Below are positions 1 to 10,335 of a DNA stretch of 64,000 nucleotides, piece by piece. The stretch spans positions 21,096,501 through 21,160,500 of the forward strand of contig NC_079879.1 in the NCBI RefSeq assembly GCF_029227915.1, read 5' to 3'. A program made the translations under genes and the position numbers. How positions within the stretch are numbered: position 1 is the stretch's first letter; every line of letters begins with the position of its first letter. Source of the stretch: Hydractinia symbiolongicarpus. Its lineage: Eukaryota > Cnidaria > Hydrozoa > Anthoathecata > Hydractiniidae. A model generated the notes under the pieces. The model searched no databases. It had not been told where the DNA came from and saw only the letters and a program-made list of their open reading frames with translations.

Positions 1-337
1 GCGGGAAACCAGTTTTTATTTAATTTAACATTTAAATGGTTCAATTTTAATAAAAGCAAAAGCGTGCAATCATTGATCTACTAAAGTGTCATCTCCTTAA
101 CAAATCATTGTTTTTAGGTTTATGACATGCTTATTTCTATAATTTTCAACTATAACTTTCTTCTGAGCAAAAAAGTTCCCAAAAAAAACTTATTTTCGCG
201 AAATTTCTGGTAAAGATAATATCTAACATAACTTACATTTACATCACGCAATAAGATATTGTTTATTGACATACCAAGAAATAATAACACACCAAATAAA
301 GAAATTTATTAATATATATAAAAAATTCCCTAAAAAA
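1..337. other. AT-rich flank, no gene seen
   Basis: AT-rich sequence lying 3' of the minus-strand zinc-finger gene. It probably includes that gene's 3' UTR, since reverse-strand AATAAA-like hexamers are present. No reading frame or repeat is recognised. Confidence 0.4.
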
Positions 338-1297
338 TTACTTGCATTTTGTCCTTATGAGACCTCGTTGCACACCCCTTCCGAAACTGATAGATTTGGG
401 TGCAGTTTTTTTATACTGAAATCTATTAGGAGATGAAGTCATTGTTGCGTCTGATAATTCTTCTTTGTCGTTTTCAGCAATACTACAAGCGCCTTCGCTA
501 ATCTCTACGTCCATACTATTATTTGAGTTCTGTTTTTTCTTTTTTATACGTCTTTTGGACGGACCTGTCGCTCTTTGATTACTAACATCAGCAGTCACTC
601 TCTCTATCGATTCCTCCATGCCTTCTTCCTGGTTATCGGTAATGGCACACTTTGAAGTGTCTTTATCAGTTAATTTCGTCTCGTTTTCTGTTATATTATT
701 TTTTTCTGTCATGTTCTTTTTTACACTCTTACTTTGTTTGTTCTTTTTACCCTGTTCTTCTTTATTTTTACTTTTTAACGTGATTTTATATTTCGCATGG
801 ACTCGTTTAACAGCGTTAAAACGGAAGTCAGCCGGATATTTGTGTGTTTTCACCAAATGTTTCTTTCTCAATTCCTCCGTGGTAAACTTTTCTGAGCAAC
901 TCTCAATTATACATTCGTATACTGCTAGACCTTTTTCTTTTTGTGCTTCGAAGAATGAATCGTGATTTTCTTGCAAGTGCAAACCGAGCAGGTAATTCGA
1001 CGGGAAGTTTCGATAACAATGCTCGCAACGAAACTTATGAAGCATATCGAAATGGCGATTAAATTGCATGGGATTTGTGAATGTTTTAGAGCACCCCTTC
1101 ACGTGGCAAGTGAACTCTGCAATTTGCACGCTGTCCAACGAGTCTATAATGAAATCAATATCATCGTCGACAGTTGTATTGCGACACATGCATGCTAGGT
1201 TGCCTTCTTCAAAAAATGGATCGTCGTATCGAAATCTTCTTTGGCTTGGCTTGTACGTACTTTTGTTCATTTTTTTCCTATTAATAATAAATTTCAA
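338..1297 (-). CDS. ZNF511: Zinc finger protein 511 homologue
   Basis: A 319-residue single-exon protein with three C2H2 zinc fingers in the arrangement of ZNF511. Zinc ligands seen are C64/C69/H82/H87, C91/C94/H107/H112 and C129/C134/H147/H152. The spacing is the family's: fingers 1 and 2 are nearly contiguous and finger 3 follows a short linker beginning DSFFEAQKEKG. An N-terminal DPFFEEG stretch and a C-terminal SISFGRG-like tail also match ZNF511 as I know it. Residues 165-300 are lysine- and serine-rich and probably disordered. ZNF511 is a nuclear protein of poorly defined function. Met10 (codon at 1268-1270) is an equally plausible start. No intron is needed. It lies head-to-tail with TMEM241 on the same strand, 776 bp downstream of it. 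Confidence 0.88.
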   Translation of the reverse strand: MKFIINRKKMNKSTYKPSQRRFRYDDPFFEEGNLACMCRNTTVDDDIDFIIDSLDSVQIAEFTCHVKGCSKTFTNPMQFNRHFDMLHKFRCEHCYRNFPSNYLLGLHLQENHDSFFEAQKEKGLAVYECIIESCSEKFTTEELRKKHLVKTHKYPADFRFNAVKRVHAKYKITLKSKNKEEQGKKNKQSKSVKKNMTEKNNITENETKLTDKDTSKCAITDNQEEGMEESIERVTADVSNQRATGPSKRRIKKKKQNSNNSMDVEISEGACSIAENDKEELSDATMTSSPNRFQYKKTAPKSISFGRGVQRGLIRTKCK

Positions 1298-2073
1298 ACA
1301 AAAGAATAAATTTTATATTCATATTATGATCATATTATCACAGCTAATCTGAGTCAGAAATCCTGCGCTTATTTTACAGAAACCTTAAGGGAAGAAATTT
1401 TGACGGAAAAAATATTTGGCCGATTTATCAATTTAAACAAAGATCTGCCAAATTAAATTTCCTTTAAAATTAAAATTAAAAAAATGACTATTTTCAATGT
1501 TTTACATTCTACTTTTAACTCGTTTTGCGCATACTCGTTTTCTTTCTATAGAAATTGGTTATAAAAACAAAAACAAAAAAAATAAAAAGAAAAGTCTCTA
1601 TGAAAAGAAAAAGAAGGGTTTGACTTGCCAAACTTAACTAATCTTAATGCCTAGCAACAACAAAATCAACATCTTTAACAGACGAGCTCGAAGTTCCTTA
1701 GGTCAATATACGTGAAATTTTCAGGAAATAACGAAAGCTTTGAAAGAATTCATGCCTTCACTAAAAAGTCACAGGGTGTCTAGCAACTTTAGGTTTTTTG
1801 TTTGAATTTTTAGAGTCACAAAAAAAGATTTTTATTCTTTTCCGAGTCTGTTAGTCCCCTGAATCACTGGATGTATAAAATATTCACCCCAGCATAAAGA
1901 GTGGGAAAATAACCTTTGTGTAATCCATATATAGTGCTTGCCGTGGCATAAAACGATATATTGTATAGTTTTCCATGTCTTCTAAACCGCACAAATAAAT
2001 AAACTATTGTTCATAAAAAACATCTAGCCTAGAATAAATACTACACAATTACAAAAATAAATCTATATTAAAA
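1298..2073. other. Intergenic, no gene seen
   Basis: AT-rich spacer between two same-strand genes. It should contain the ZNF511 promoter and the TMEM241 3' UTR, but I cannot place either precisely. Confidence 0.35.
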
Positions 2074-3015
2074 TTATCCCATTGATACAACTTTTTCTGC
2101 GAATCTTTCAGTATCTCTTGATTTTCTTCCATATGAAACTAAGTACGCATAAACAATAACATTTGCAAAACCAAAAAAAATAATGAATGTTATGGTTGCA
2201 GTGATCATGATATCAAAAATAAAAAAAGACACACAACAAACCAAAGCCATTGTGACACTATGATAAAAGCGAACTTTTGTCAACAATGTTATATCGCAAA
2301 GGTTACTGTAAGACAGCATTATTACGGTACCGAAAACTCCGCTGAGTAAACAACTCAAATAAAAACGACTTTGATGAATAAATGGAAAATCAAGAACAGA
2401 TGTTGTTTCACCGGTGGCATAACCAAATGTTATTAGTAGTAACACACTGCTTGTGGAATTTAAAACCATTTTGTCGATTTCTTTTATTTTAGTGGTATTG
2501 ATATGCACAGCATAAAACGAATAAAATCCTGCACTCAAACAGTGAACAACAAGCCATTTATACCTGTGATGAGAATAATCCATGTCTAAATAGACTGCAA
2601 GAACGGTTGACCCAATTCCTCCCATAACAGTTATGCTTTCAAAGACAGAAGGCCTACCGAATGTTATCAGATTGCTTATCAAAACAAATAATTGAGTGGA
2701 TCCTTGTTGAAATATGCAAAATATAGGAATGGGTAATCTAGAAAGTGAAATTGAACCAGAGTATATACTTAATGTGAAAGATAATATTGGGAGAATCCAT
2801 GATTTAATAACCACAGCATATGTTGTGCATTGTATTTCAGTACATCCAAAGGTGTGAATGCATATAAGCAAAAAGGCTGCCACAAACATTTGCCAACTTT
2901 GATAAATTGTGGGATACGTAAATTTTAAATTTGTTAAGACATATTTATTCACTAGAATTGCCGATATAGATGACAGCATATACACCAAGATCCAAATTAA
3001 TAGTTTTTTGTCCAT
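2074..3015 (-). CDS. TMEM241: TMEM241-like nucleotide-sugar transporter
   Basis: A 313-residue polytopic membrane protein of the drug/metabolite (SLC35-like) transporter superfamily. Hydrophobic segments fill nearly the whole chain, consistent with about ten transmembrane helices. The N-terminus (ILVNKYVLTNLKFTYPTIYQ) and a mid-C-terminal block (TGETTSVLDFPF followed by RFYLSCLLSG) closely match TMEM241, which is thought to carry a nucleotide sugar across Golgi membranes; substrate assignment is from family knowledge only. Length fits the family. The first ATG is followed at once by the first helix, so the start is well placed. The gene is uninterrupted here, whereas the vertebrate gene is multi-exon. 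Confidence 0.82.
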   Translation of the reverse strand: MDKKLLIWILVYMLSSISAILVNKYVLTNLKFTYPTIYQSWQMFVAAFLLICIHTFGCTEIQCTTYAVVIKSWILPILSFTLSIYSGSISLSRLPIPIFCIFQQGSTQLFVLISNLITFGRPSVFESITVMGGIGSTVLAVYLDMDYSHHRYKWLVVHCLSAGFYSFYAVHINTTKIKEIDKMVLNSTSSVLLLITFGYATGETTSVLDFPFIHQSRFYLSCLLSGVFGTVIMLSYSNLCDITLLTKVRFYHSVTMALVCCVSFFIFDIMITATITFIIFFGFANVIVYAYLVSYGRKSRDTERFAEKVVSMG

Positions 3016-3964
3016 ATTGATGGATCTAAACCTTTGGTCTATTTATAAATCCTAAAAAAAAAATTAAAAAACATACTCATAAGTTACTAAAAATGACCTG
3101 TGACTAAAATTAGGCCAACATCCTAAAGCTGAATCAACCCAGCGGCTTCAATACTTCAATATGTCCTTAATAATTATTCTCCACTGTTTCAAGATCTATA
3201 CAATAACATTAGCTAATAAGGCTAGGGAGAGGCTATGTTTAAAATACCCTGTGGAATTTTTTTTCTACCTGAGGCTAAAAGACAAAGGACAACATATTTT
3301 TAAATCAGAACAAAATAAGCGAAAGAGAGTTCTTTATACCTACTAGATATAACCATTTGGAAAAAGAACCTGGGAGTCAGGTTTAGTAGCAGCTAAGAGT
3401 TCAAATAAACAGCCTCCATTTCACAATTTGCGAATCCAAATGTCTTCTTTCTGAAACATTAAAATTGTGTCTCTATTTTTTTATCATTCGCTTGTACATA
3501 TCATTTATTTTTTAACAGTTCTTGCAACATAATAGCTATTAACAAGGAAGGAATCAAAAGCCTACAGTGCTTCCAGACCAAAGCTGTAAGAAGGTGGTCT
3601 TCTCACTTTAATTTCTAATTCAAACCAAGCAATTAAAAACTATTGCTGACAAAAAGAACCAAGCCGGTGACTGTGATCACACAAAAATGACACACAAAAA
3701 AACTCATTGAAAGGCCCCAAAAGCCAAATGGGTTTTTAGGCAAGTTCATCATTTTACATAAAACTCAAAATTTCTCAAAAAAGCTTCCATTCATTTTAAA
3801 AATTAAAAAACAAAAAATTTGTTGCAGAAATTAATTTCAAAATATTAATTACTTTAAAGAATTAGAGAACTAACCACTCCTATTTTTAGATCACAATTTT
3901 TGACATTCAGAGTCAGAAAAATTAGAGCAACAAAAAATATTCTAAGTTTGCTGTCTTTACTTTA
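3016..3964. other. Intergenic, no gene seen
   Basis: AT-rich sequence upstream of TMEM241. I see no convincing coding segment or repeat apart from the MITE that begins at the right edge. Confidence 0.35.
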
Positions 3965-4345
3965 GGCGGACGTCACAAATATGTGTTGTTAGACTCATTT
4001 GAGCACCAAAATTAGAGTTGGTCGGTCGGCGAGTGATAACTCAAAAATTTGAAAAATTGTATCCAACCATCCAGCCATCAACGCGCACCATTAAACCGAC
4101 ATTATTTAATGATAAATTGGGCACCTTGGGCACCTTGGGTGCTGTTTGGAACTAATTCTCAGGAACCTTTTCGCATTTTAAAGCGAAGCACAATAATAAT
4201 GATGTGGGTAATGGCTGTGGGGAGACAACAAGCGTATAATATTTTTTTGTCATTCTAGCTTTTCTGACTCAGTATATCAAAAATTTCGATCAAAAAATAG
4301 GGTCTGGTCGGGTGACTCTAACATCAAATATTTGTGACGTCTGCC
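3965..4345. mobile_element. MITE with TTA target duplication (PIF/Harbinger-like)
   Basis: Inverted ends GGCGGACGTCACAAATAT (left) and the reverse complement of its near-identical partner at 4313-4345 (GGCAGACGTCACAAATAT) bound about 380 bp with no coding capacity. TTA sits immediately outside each end (3962-3964 and 4346-4348). A 3-bp TTA/TAA duplication with GG-starting ends is typical of PIF/Harbinger elements; the superfamily assignment is inferred. Confidence 0.6.
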
Positions 4346-4534
4346 TTATAAGAAGTGTTTTCTGCAAGTTGTTGGCACACATCCATGTGATTTAAAAAGA
4401 TGCGAAACAAAATATTAGCTACTAGCTAGTCATTTAAAACAAACCAAAGATAAACCATGTCAAGTTTGAGTTTGGAAACTTTGTTACACTTTGTTGGTGA
4501 ATTACCTTTTTCACCCTTTTTCCAATTTTTTCTG

Positions 4535-4541
4535 GACTTAC
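4535..4541. repeat. Left target-site duplication GACTTAC
   Basis: GACTTAC precedes the left TIR and recurs at 9552-9558 directly after the right TIR. If the flanking C/G is assigned to the TIR instead, the duplication is the 5-bp ACTTA. Confidence 0.7.
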
Positions 4542-4840
4542 AGTCAGGGTAAACACTTAATTAGGCGACGGTAGGCTAATTAGGGCATACCACCTATAGG
4601 CGACTCATTGTAGCCTAGTTAGGCCTTATGTAGACATTACAATATTTAATGGCTTTTCACACATTCCTAAGAAAATATCGCAAAAAATCTTTGTTTAGAA
4701 TGGATAGTCTACGCGACCATGATTCCAAAACTGTCACTCGTGCCTCGATATGTTCGTGCGCAAGTAAGAATTATGTTAAAGTGAAATATATAACCTAATT
4801 AGGTTAAATGTCGCCTATTTAGGTGAACACTGCCACGTTT
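4542..4840. repeat. Left TIR and subterminal TTAGGCG repeats
   Basis: The terminal 20 bp is followed by repeated variants of CTAATTAGGCGA/CCTAGTTAGG spread over about 300 bp. The same motif, in inverted orientation, is clustered at the right end (9445-9551). Such subterminal arrays are commonly transposase-binding sites. Confidence 0.65.
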
Positions 4841-4974
4841 TTGTCCGCCATATTAATTTTTTCCCTGCAGCGTGAATGGCTGGGAGCGGTTTTCGAATTT
4901 CCCCTTCAAAGCAGAAGACAGTAATACAAATAACCAACGACCAACTATCATATTATTTAAAACATTATCTATCT

Positions 4975-5171
4975 AAGTATTTGTTATCACCCAACGGCCA
5001 ACGACCAACGATGACAATCAAGAAAAAGTATTTGTTATCATCCAACGGCCAACGACAAACGACCAACGATGACAATCAAGAAAAAGTATTTATTATGGTC
5101 CAACGACCAACTACCAACGAAACGATTACGAGCAACAAATGGTTACGAGCCAACGGCCAACGACCAACGTT
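4975..5171. repeat. Minisatellite of CCAACGGCCAACGACCAACG units
   Basis: About three to four imperfect units of roughly 50 bp, each with CAACGGCCAACGACCAACG followed by ATGACAATCAAGAAAAAGTA. It lies inside the left part of the transposon. The open frame across it is a by-product of the repeat. Confidence 0.75.
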
Positions 5172-5328
5172 AATTATATAAATCTGTGGATAAAACATTT
5201 TAAAATTTTAAAATTTCATATTAACTGCAAATTAAATACACAAAAATAATAGCCTGGTGATAAATTGTTTAAAAGGATTCTCGCATCGAATTTATAGTTA
5301 ATATTTTTTGTTCTTGTCAAATTCAAGA

Positions 5329-6256
5329 TTAAAATATATCTGCAAGGACAGTCGAATTGATTTCAAATATCAGTTTGTAAAGAACGAAAAATTTCAATTC
5401 TCCTATCCGTCTGTTCTTGAGTGGAAATGTATCTAAGCTCAAATGGAAATCTTTAAAGTTAAATAATAAGAACGAAGAAAAAGGCTTTTTTTGGTTGGGT
5501 TTCCAAAAATCTGAAACTATAGTTGTACCAGGCAGGATCCAATTTTTTATTATAGGTATCAGTGTTTCTCTGTCTCTCTTTTCTACCGCTACAAGAAAGT
5601 TCTTTCGTGATTCTCCTTCTATACCACCAAAAACCCACTGTCCATCTACACGATGGCCAACGTAGTGTTTAAGCTTTCCGAACTTACTCTTGTCAATTTG
5701 AACTTGTACACCTTTACCGCCAATCTTTGATGAATTTTGGAAGAGTAATACTTCACACATTTCTTTGCAAAACATATCCCAGTCAACAGCAGTAGAGCTT
5801 GATATCAACATTTTTTGGCTATTTGATTTTGATCGACACCAGTGGTCCACCAATACGTCACTTCAATCACCTCTTCTATCGTCAAATTAGACTTTAATTA
5901 GACTTTACAAACCACCTACCTTTTTCAACAAAATGAACATATCTTTGGCAATGCCATCTAATTCCATCTGAACTTTTGCACTTAGACAAGTTTATGTCAT
6001 TGCTACATTTATCGCATTTTCTTTGTTTGATTAACAAATTGTTATCAAAACACCACGATAAGGCATTCTCTTGTGTATTCGTGATGTTTGTGATTAAGTA
6101 TTTGTGTGTTGTAAATGCTGTTTTATCGGATGAGCAGATAAAACGATCATAACTGTTATTTGAAGGTCCAAATTGCGTTGACTTATCATGACTAACACTA
6201 TTGACACCACATTGTGTCCCCCGGCTTCTTAATCTTTTTAACGGTGGGTAATCCAT
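5329..6256 (-). pseudogene. IS1595/ISXO2-family (Merlin-like) DDE transposase, decayed
   Basis: The 5' part (6256-5920) encodes an N-terminal zinc ribbon of the IS1595 type: CDKC at residues 81-84, then C93 and WHC at 101-103. A GTAGGT donor at 5919 and an acceptor at 5876 would remove a 44-nt intron and continue in phase into EEVIEVTYWW. A one-base frameshift near 5811 then separates this from the catalytic part (5853-5329). There VQIDKSKFGK holds the first Asp (codon 5694-5692), GQWVFGGIEG follows, and GTTIVSDFWK holds the second Asp (codon 5511-5509). The usual DESKFGK reads DKSKFGK. The region after the second Asp no longer resembles the family, and the third acidic residue is not found. 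The protein would cut and join the element's ends; this copy looks inactive. Confidence 0.78.
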
Positions 6257-6962
6257 GCTACAATTTAATCAGAAATTAATCAACTCCTTTGCAAGTTATC
6301 AAAATTATTGTATGAAAGAATATATGTAGATTTGAAAAACGAATAATGAATCGTTAAATTGTAATATAATTATAAAATAATAGAAAATGTACTTACTATG
6401 GTCCCTTACTGTAATTTCTCAGGCAGAGTATTTGTCATTCATGACACAGAAAAGCTTATGTCAGATAACGGGACGTTAATGAATTCCCTACATTGCATAA
6501 TTTAAGCTACTCTTGTAGTGCCAAAAGATTCATCAAAAACACATGACTTGTCTTCAGAAACTTTTTTTTACAATTACTCATATTATTCATACAAAATAAG
6601 AAAACGTGACTAAATTTAAGCAATACAAATAATAGTAAAAACATGCTGAACACAACTAAAAATGTTACGCAAATTTCCGGACAGTGTTTATACTTTTTCA
6701 TATACAAGCAATTTTTTATAAGAAACAGAAAACATTTTATCTGATGTTAACTGTTGTTACTTTTCGAGCATTTTTCGCCTCGGCATATCTGTATACAATT
6801 TGTCAATCGAGTAGAATAAGTTTTATTAAAATTTACAATTTTAAACCCGATTAACTTTGTTATAACCTATATATTTTGGTGTTGATAAATTTGTAAACTT
6901 TTTTACAAGTAAGAACGACTTATTCTATGGATATAGAAAAAGGATTATTTGAAAAATTTTTG
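6257..6962. other. Gap between the two transposon genes
   Basis: AT-rich DNA between the ATPase 3' end and the transposase 5' end, inside the TIR-bounded element. It presumably carries the transposase promoter. The short hydrophobic frame at 6507-6707 (minus) has no recognised similarity. Confidence 0.4.
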
Positions 6963-9274
6963 CTATTGAATTTCAAGATTAATAGACTCGATAATCCGAT
7001 CCGTAATACAAGCTGGATGTTTGGCGAGCCTTTTTGCTTCATATTCACTTTCTTGTAACCAATTTTTTATTTCGGATGGCAAGTCCCTAAATTCTTTTTT
7101 AACGAATACTTTTGAAGATTTTGACGACCCAACTGCTTTTACACTAACCAAACGACCAATGTCTTTGTTAACAAAGTTTTGTATAAACTTAACAAATTCT
7201 TGGGATAGTAAACCGCGAAATCTTTTTGATGTACTTTGTTTGAAGGATCTGCATGTGTTGAAGGCACCTGGTGTCATTAAAACAGCTTTTTTATATTCAT
7301 CAGAAGTTGGGGCACGTTTAACTGATGGTGTTTTGCTGGTAATAACCAATTCTGTGATATACTAAAACGAAAAATATTGTCATAAATGAGATGAATAAAT
7401 GTCTATAAAAAGATAATAAATGCAAATTTGCTGTAACTTAATTATAAAATATTTAAAAGACTAACTGTGCAAAATAATTCTTACTGTTCATCAATTGATT
7501 CAACATACATTATGGTACGTTCCAATGTTTGCAAGGAAATAGCTTCTGGTAGACATGTAAATTCAACTTCATTAAATAGGGCATTATAAAAGTATTCCAC
7601 TGTGTGTAGAGCGACCGCAACTTTTGGAATTAACTCTGGTTTTTTAGATTTGCTGGTTGGTCTGCCGTGCAAAAGATCGTTGTTTAGATCGGTCAAAACA
7701 TGTGTCTCCATGTTGTCGTACAATCTATACAAATTGGTAAAAAAAAATTTAAAGAGGGGGAAATAGAATTGAAGAAAAGGAAGAAGAGATTATTTATCAT
7801 GCCATGTATAAAGTTTAAAATTAATAAAAATCTTCTTACTTTAACGCATTTTCGTCAAAATAGAATACTGTATTGTCTATGTGTACATAGTTGGCATAAA
7901 TATCCTTGATATCGATGGTTGTTGAGCATTGTTGGGCGATTTGTTGTTCCTTGGGCATCGGACGGTATGAATGAGGTGTTATAATTAAAAATCGGTCCAA
8001 AAATCCATTACCTTTATTCATTAAGGTCAAAATAAAAGCCATGCTTTTTATTTGTGTAGCACCTTAAAAATAAAGGATTTAATAAGTGTGCATATTTTTA
8101 AAAACTTTTTTGTAATCACAAGAATTGATTTTGTTTAAAAGCAACCCTATTCATCAGCCTTTATGATGTATATTTTTGCTTGACTTTTTGGAGGGAGATA
8201 AAAAGTTAGATTACGAACCAACTAACCGCATCTGCGTATACCGTAAATAACGGATTAAGGTCCCGAGTCGCTTATTTACAATTATTTCCCTAACCCCCGG
8301 GACACTTATTCGACAGGGGGCGTATTGAGCGTGGGGCGCTTAATCCATCATTTACAGTATGCGCTGCATAAGAAGAAAAGAGAAAAAAATAAATAAAAAA
8401 TAATTACCTAATAAGCACAATGCGCAATTTTCAGGTATATATCTCTTACTTTCAGTACTGAATTGAATAGATACATTTTCTCCATTAAAAATCTTCAACA
8501 GAATCTCCATATCCCCAGTGTAATTCTCATCGTTTTTTTTTTTCAATATTTTGTACAAGTACTCCTGTATTTTGGCATTTACAATGTATGCACATTTTTT
8601 TGTACAGAGGCACTCTGTCAAGCCAGATGTGGTGGTGTTAGATATAATGTCTGTATCTTCTTGCATATAACTTATAACGGTTGATTAACTGCCATCTTAA
8701 TAGCGGGCGACTTTCCTGTAGACGGCTGTCCAACAAACAAGAAAATGTGTTAAGGTTAATGTTATAACCATTTCTTATTTCAATCGAACCTTGATTTTTA
8801 GCGATCAAATAATTAGCTGTAGTTATTACGGAAGCAAGAACATATCCAATGTTTGTACCTGCAGCTGTTGCTTTATTGTTAAGATATGTAAACAATTGTT
8901 TGGAAAGCACGTTTTCATACTTGACGTCATGATTAATAAATTTAATTGGGCCCAAACTTCTTCAGGTTGTGAGTTAATAATTGATTTGCAAGAATACATT
9001 ATAAAAGATATGGGTGATAGATACGCGAAGCCGTTTGTTACAAGAATGACTGTTTTAATAAACGGTTGTTATTTTTAATGTCGGATACGATGTCGTGGCA
9101 TTGCGCGAAGCAACGAATTAAAAGACTCGTAGGCGCTAATGTGATAGTGTTAAAGACTTTGCATATAGCGTTACTCTGATTAATGATTTCACAAAAATTG
9201 GTCGTTGGTTGTATTAAATGTAATTTACTATTTGAAGGGGATATTCTAAAGTTTAGCCAATGGCTGAAATCCAT
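6963..9274 (-). pseudogene. DUF3987-type P-loop ATPase gene carried by the transposon
   Basis: Minus-strand exons give the DUF3987 order. First comes a helical N-terminal part (9274-8740) ending in VLASVITTANYLIAK. A Walker A motif GQPSTGKSPA follows at about 8731-8705, in another frame because of an apparent one-base loss near 8733. Next is TSGLTE...GDMEILLKIFNGENVSIQ (8666-8408). After an intron (8407-8063, phase 1, GTAATT/AAG) comes ATQIKSM...GFLDRFLIITP, the family's G-L-x-x-RFL block. A second intron (7839-7725, phase 2) leads to LYDNMETHVLTDLNNDLLHG. A third junction, 7485 to about 7361, is one base out of frame. The last part (7361-6963) ends in a basic segment. Another frameshift lies near 8670. 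Family members are replication- or mobile-element-associated ATPases in bacteria and phages; a role here in mobilising the element is inferred. Confidence 0.65.
8239..8359. mobile_element. Short MITE inside an ATPase intron
   Basis: About 120 bp with inverted ends TACCGTAAATAACGGATTAAG and CTTAATCCATCATTTACAGTA. The interior is C/G-rich and rich in CGCTTATT-like motifs. It belongs to the same family as the element at 28794-28897 and lies wholly within the 8063-8407 intron, so it would not interrupt the spliced message. Confidence 0.7.
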
Positions 9275-9429
9275 TTTTTAAAACAACAAATAGTGCCACA
9301 CAAGGTTTGGGCCGTAAGTTACCACCGATGCAAATAAGACAATAATTGGTCAAAATTATCTGCAAAGTGGACAGATTTGATTCACATAAATATTGTATTG
9401 GGAAAAACGCAATGATTTCGACGTATTTG

Positions 9430-9551
9430 CAACAGAAAGTTTATGTTCGCCTAGTTAGACTACGGGTAGCCTAATTAAACTACATCACATCGCCTAACTA
9501 AACGACTCGCCTTATTAGGTCATGCCGCCTAATTAGGTGTTTACCCTGACT
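9430..9551. repeat. Right TIR and subterminal TTAGGCG repeats
   Basis: Copies of GCCTAATTA, GCCTAACTA and GCCTTATTAGG lead to the terminal GTGTTTACCCTGACT, the mirror of the left end. GACTTAC follows at 9552-9558. Confidence 0.7.
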
Positions 9552-9825
9552 GACTTACCAATCCGTTTTTGGGTCAGTTGGAGGACGAAAGAAGGCTGCG
9601 CTCGCTAAACTAATGGCTTGAAAAGCAATGCAATGTCTAGTTTTATTAACGCATAGAAATTCTAGCATAATAGCAATTGCAGCATTCAGCAATGCAATGA
9701 TGGAGGCTATAATAACTAGCTCTGGAGCTGCGTCTAGCTAATATGACCAAGCTATTTTAGCAAGAATATCAAAATAAAAGTTATCGTGAAGGATTGTATA
9801 GACGGGAACGTTTCATCCGTTTAAA

Positions 9826-9887
9826 TGGCTGAAAACGTCAGTCAGTTTAAACTGATCTGTTTAAACTGACAGTCAATTTCAGCCAAA
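9826..9887. repeat. Hairpin with GTTTAAAC core
   Basis: GTCAGTTTAAAC (9841-9852), a 6-nt loop and GTTTAAACTGAC (9859-9870) form a perfect 12-bp stem. Flanking TGGCTGAAA and TTTCAGCCA extend it to about 62 bp. It resembles a tiny foldback or MITE. Confidence 0.6.
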
Positions 9888-10335
9888 AAGCTGATGTTAG
9901 TCTTTTCGTTACGTTTTCTTGACAGATTACTGCTAAGTTACCATCTTAATGGAAACGCACGGCACCGAGAAACCAAAACAGACCCTCACGGACTTTTTTT
10001 TATTTCTGTCGGGGGGTACGCAAGACTGCACCTTTGCAATCTTTGAACCTGGCGGTGGATCAATATAATGCGTGGTATAATTCCGTTTCAATTCATAAAA
10101 CTTGTGCGACCACGCTTTCTAGAAATAGTTGTCGAAAACCGCCAATCCTCTTTCTAGAAGGCAGAATCCAAAAACGGCGGTCTTCTAAGAATTAGGCGTC
10201 CTAATATTTCCTTCGGTCATGCGTTCTAGAAAGCAATCTCCAGAGTTACTTACAAATTAGCTTTCTACAAAGTTCGGTGCGAATAGAATACGTCAACCCT
10301 CATAGATGACCAACCCTCATAGTCAACCCTCATCC
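9888..10335. other. Intergenic, no gene seen
   Basis: Low-information sequence with several TTCTAGAAAG-like motifs around 10110-10230 in both orientations, possibly an eroded repeat. No coding segment is recognised. Confidence 0.3.

Larger units (their letters stand above)
4542..9551 (-). mobile_element. 5.0-kb TIR transposon with IS1595-type transposase and DUF3987 ATPase
   Basis: The left end AGTCAGGGTAAACACTTAAT and the right end (reverse complement AGTCAGGGTAAACACCTAAT) are inverted repeats, extending imperfectly through TTAGGCG-type motifs. GACTTAC flanks both ends. All recognisable coding sequence inside is on the minus strand: a DUF3987-type P-loop ATPase gene (about 9274-6963), then a transposase of the IS1595/ISXO2 family (6256-5329). 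A tandem repeat (4975-5171) lies near the left end and a MITE sits in an ATPase intron. The copy is decayed by several frameshifts. Merlin elements as I know them carry only a short transposase and give 8-9-bp duplications, so this element is larger and different. Confidence 0.75.

Noticed and set aside
4876-5181. 101-codon frame over the CCAACG repeat
   Set aside because: Minisatellite translation inside a transposon end.
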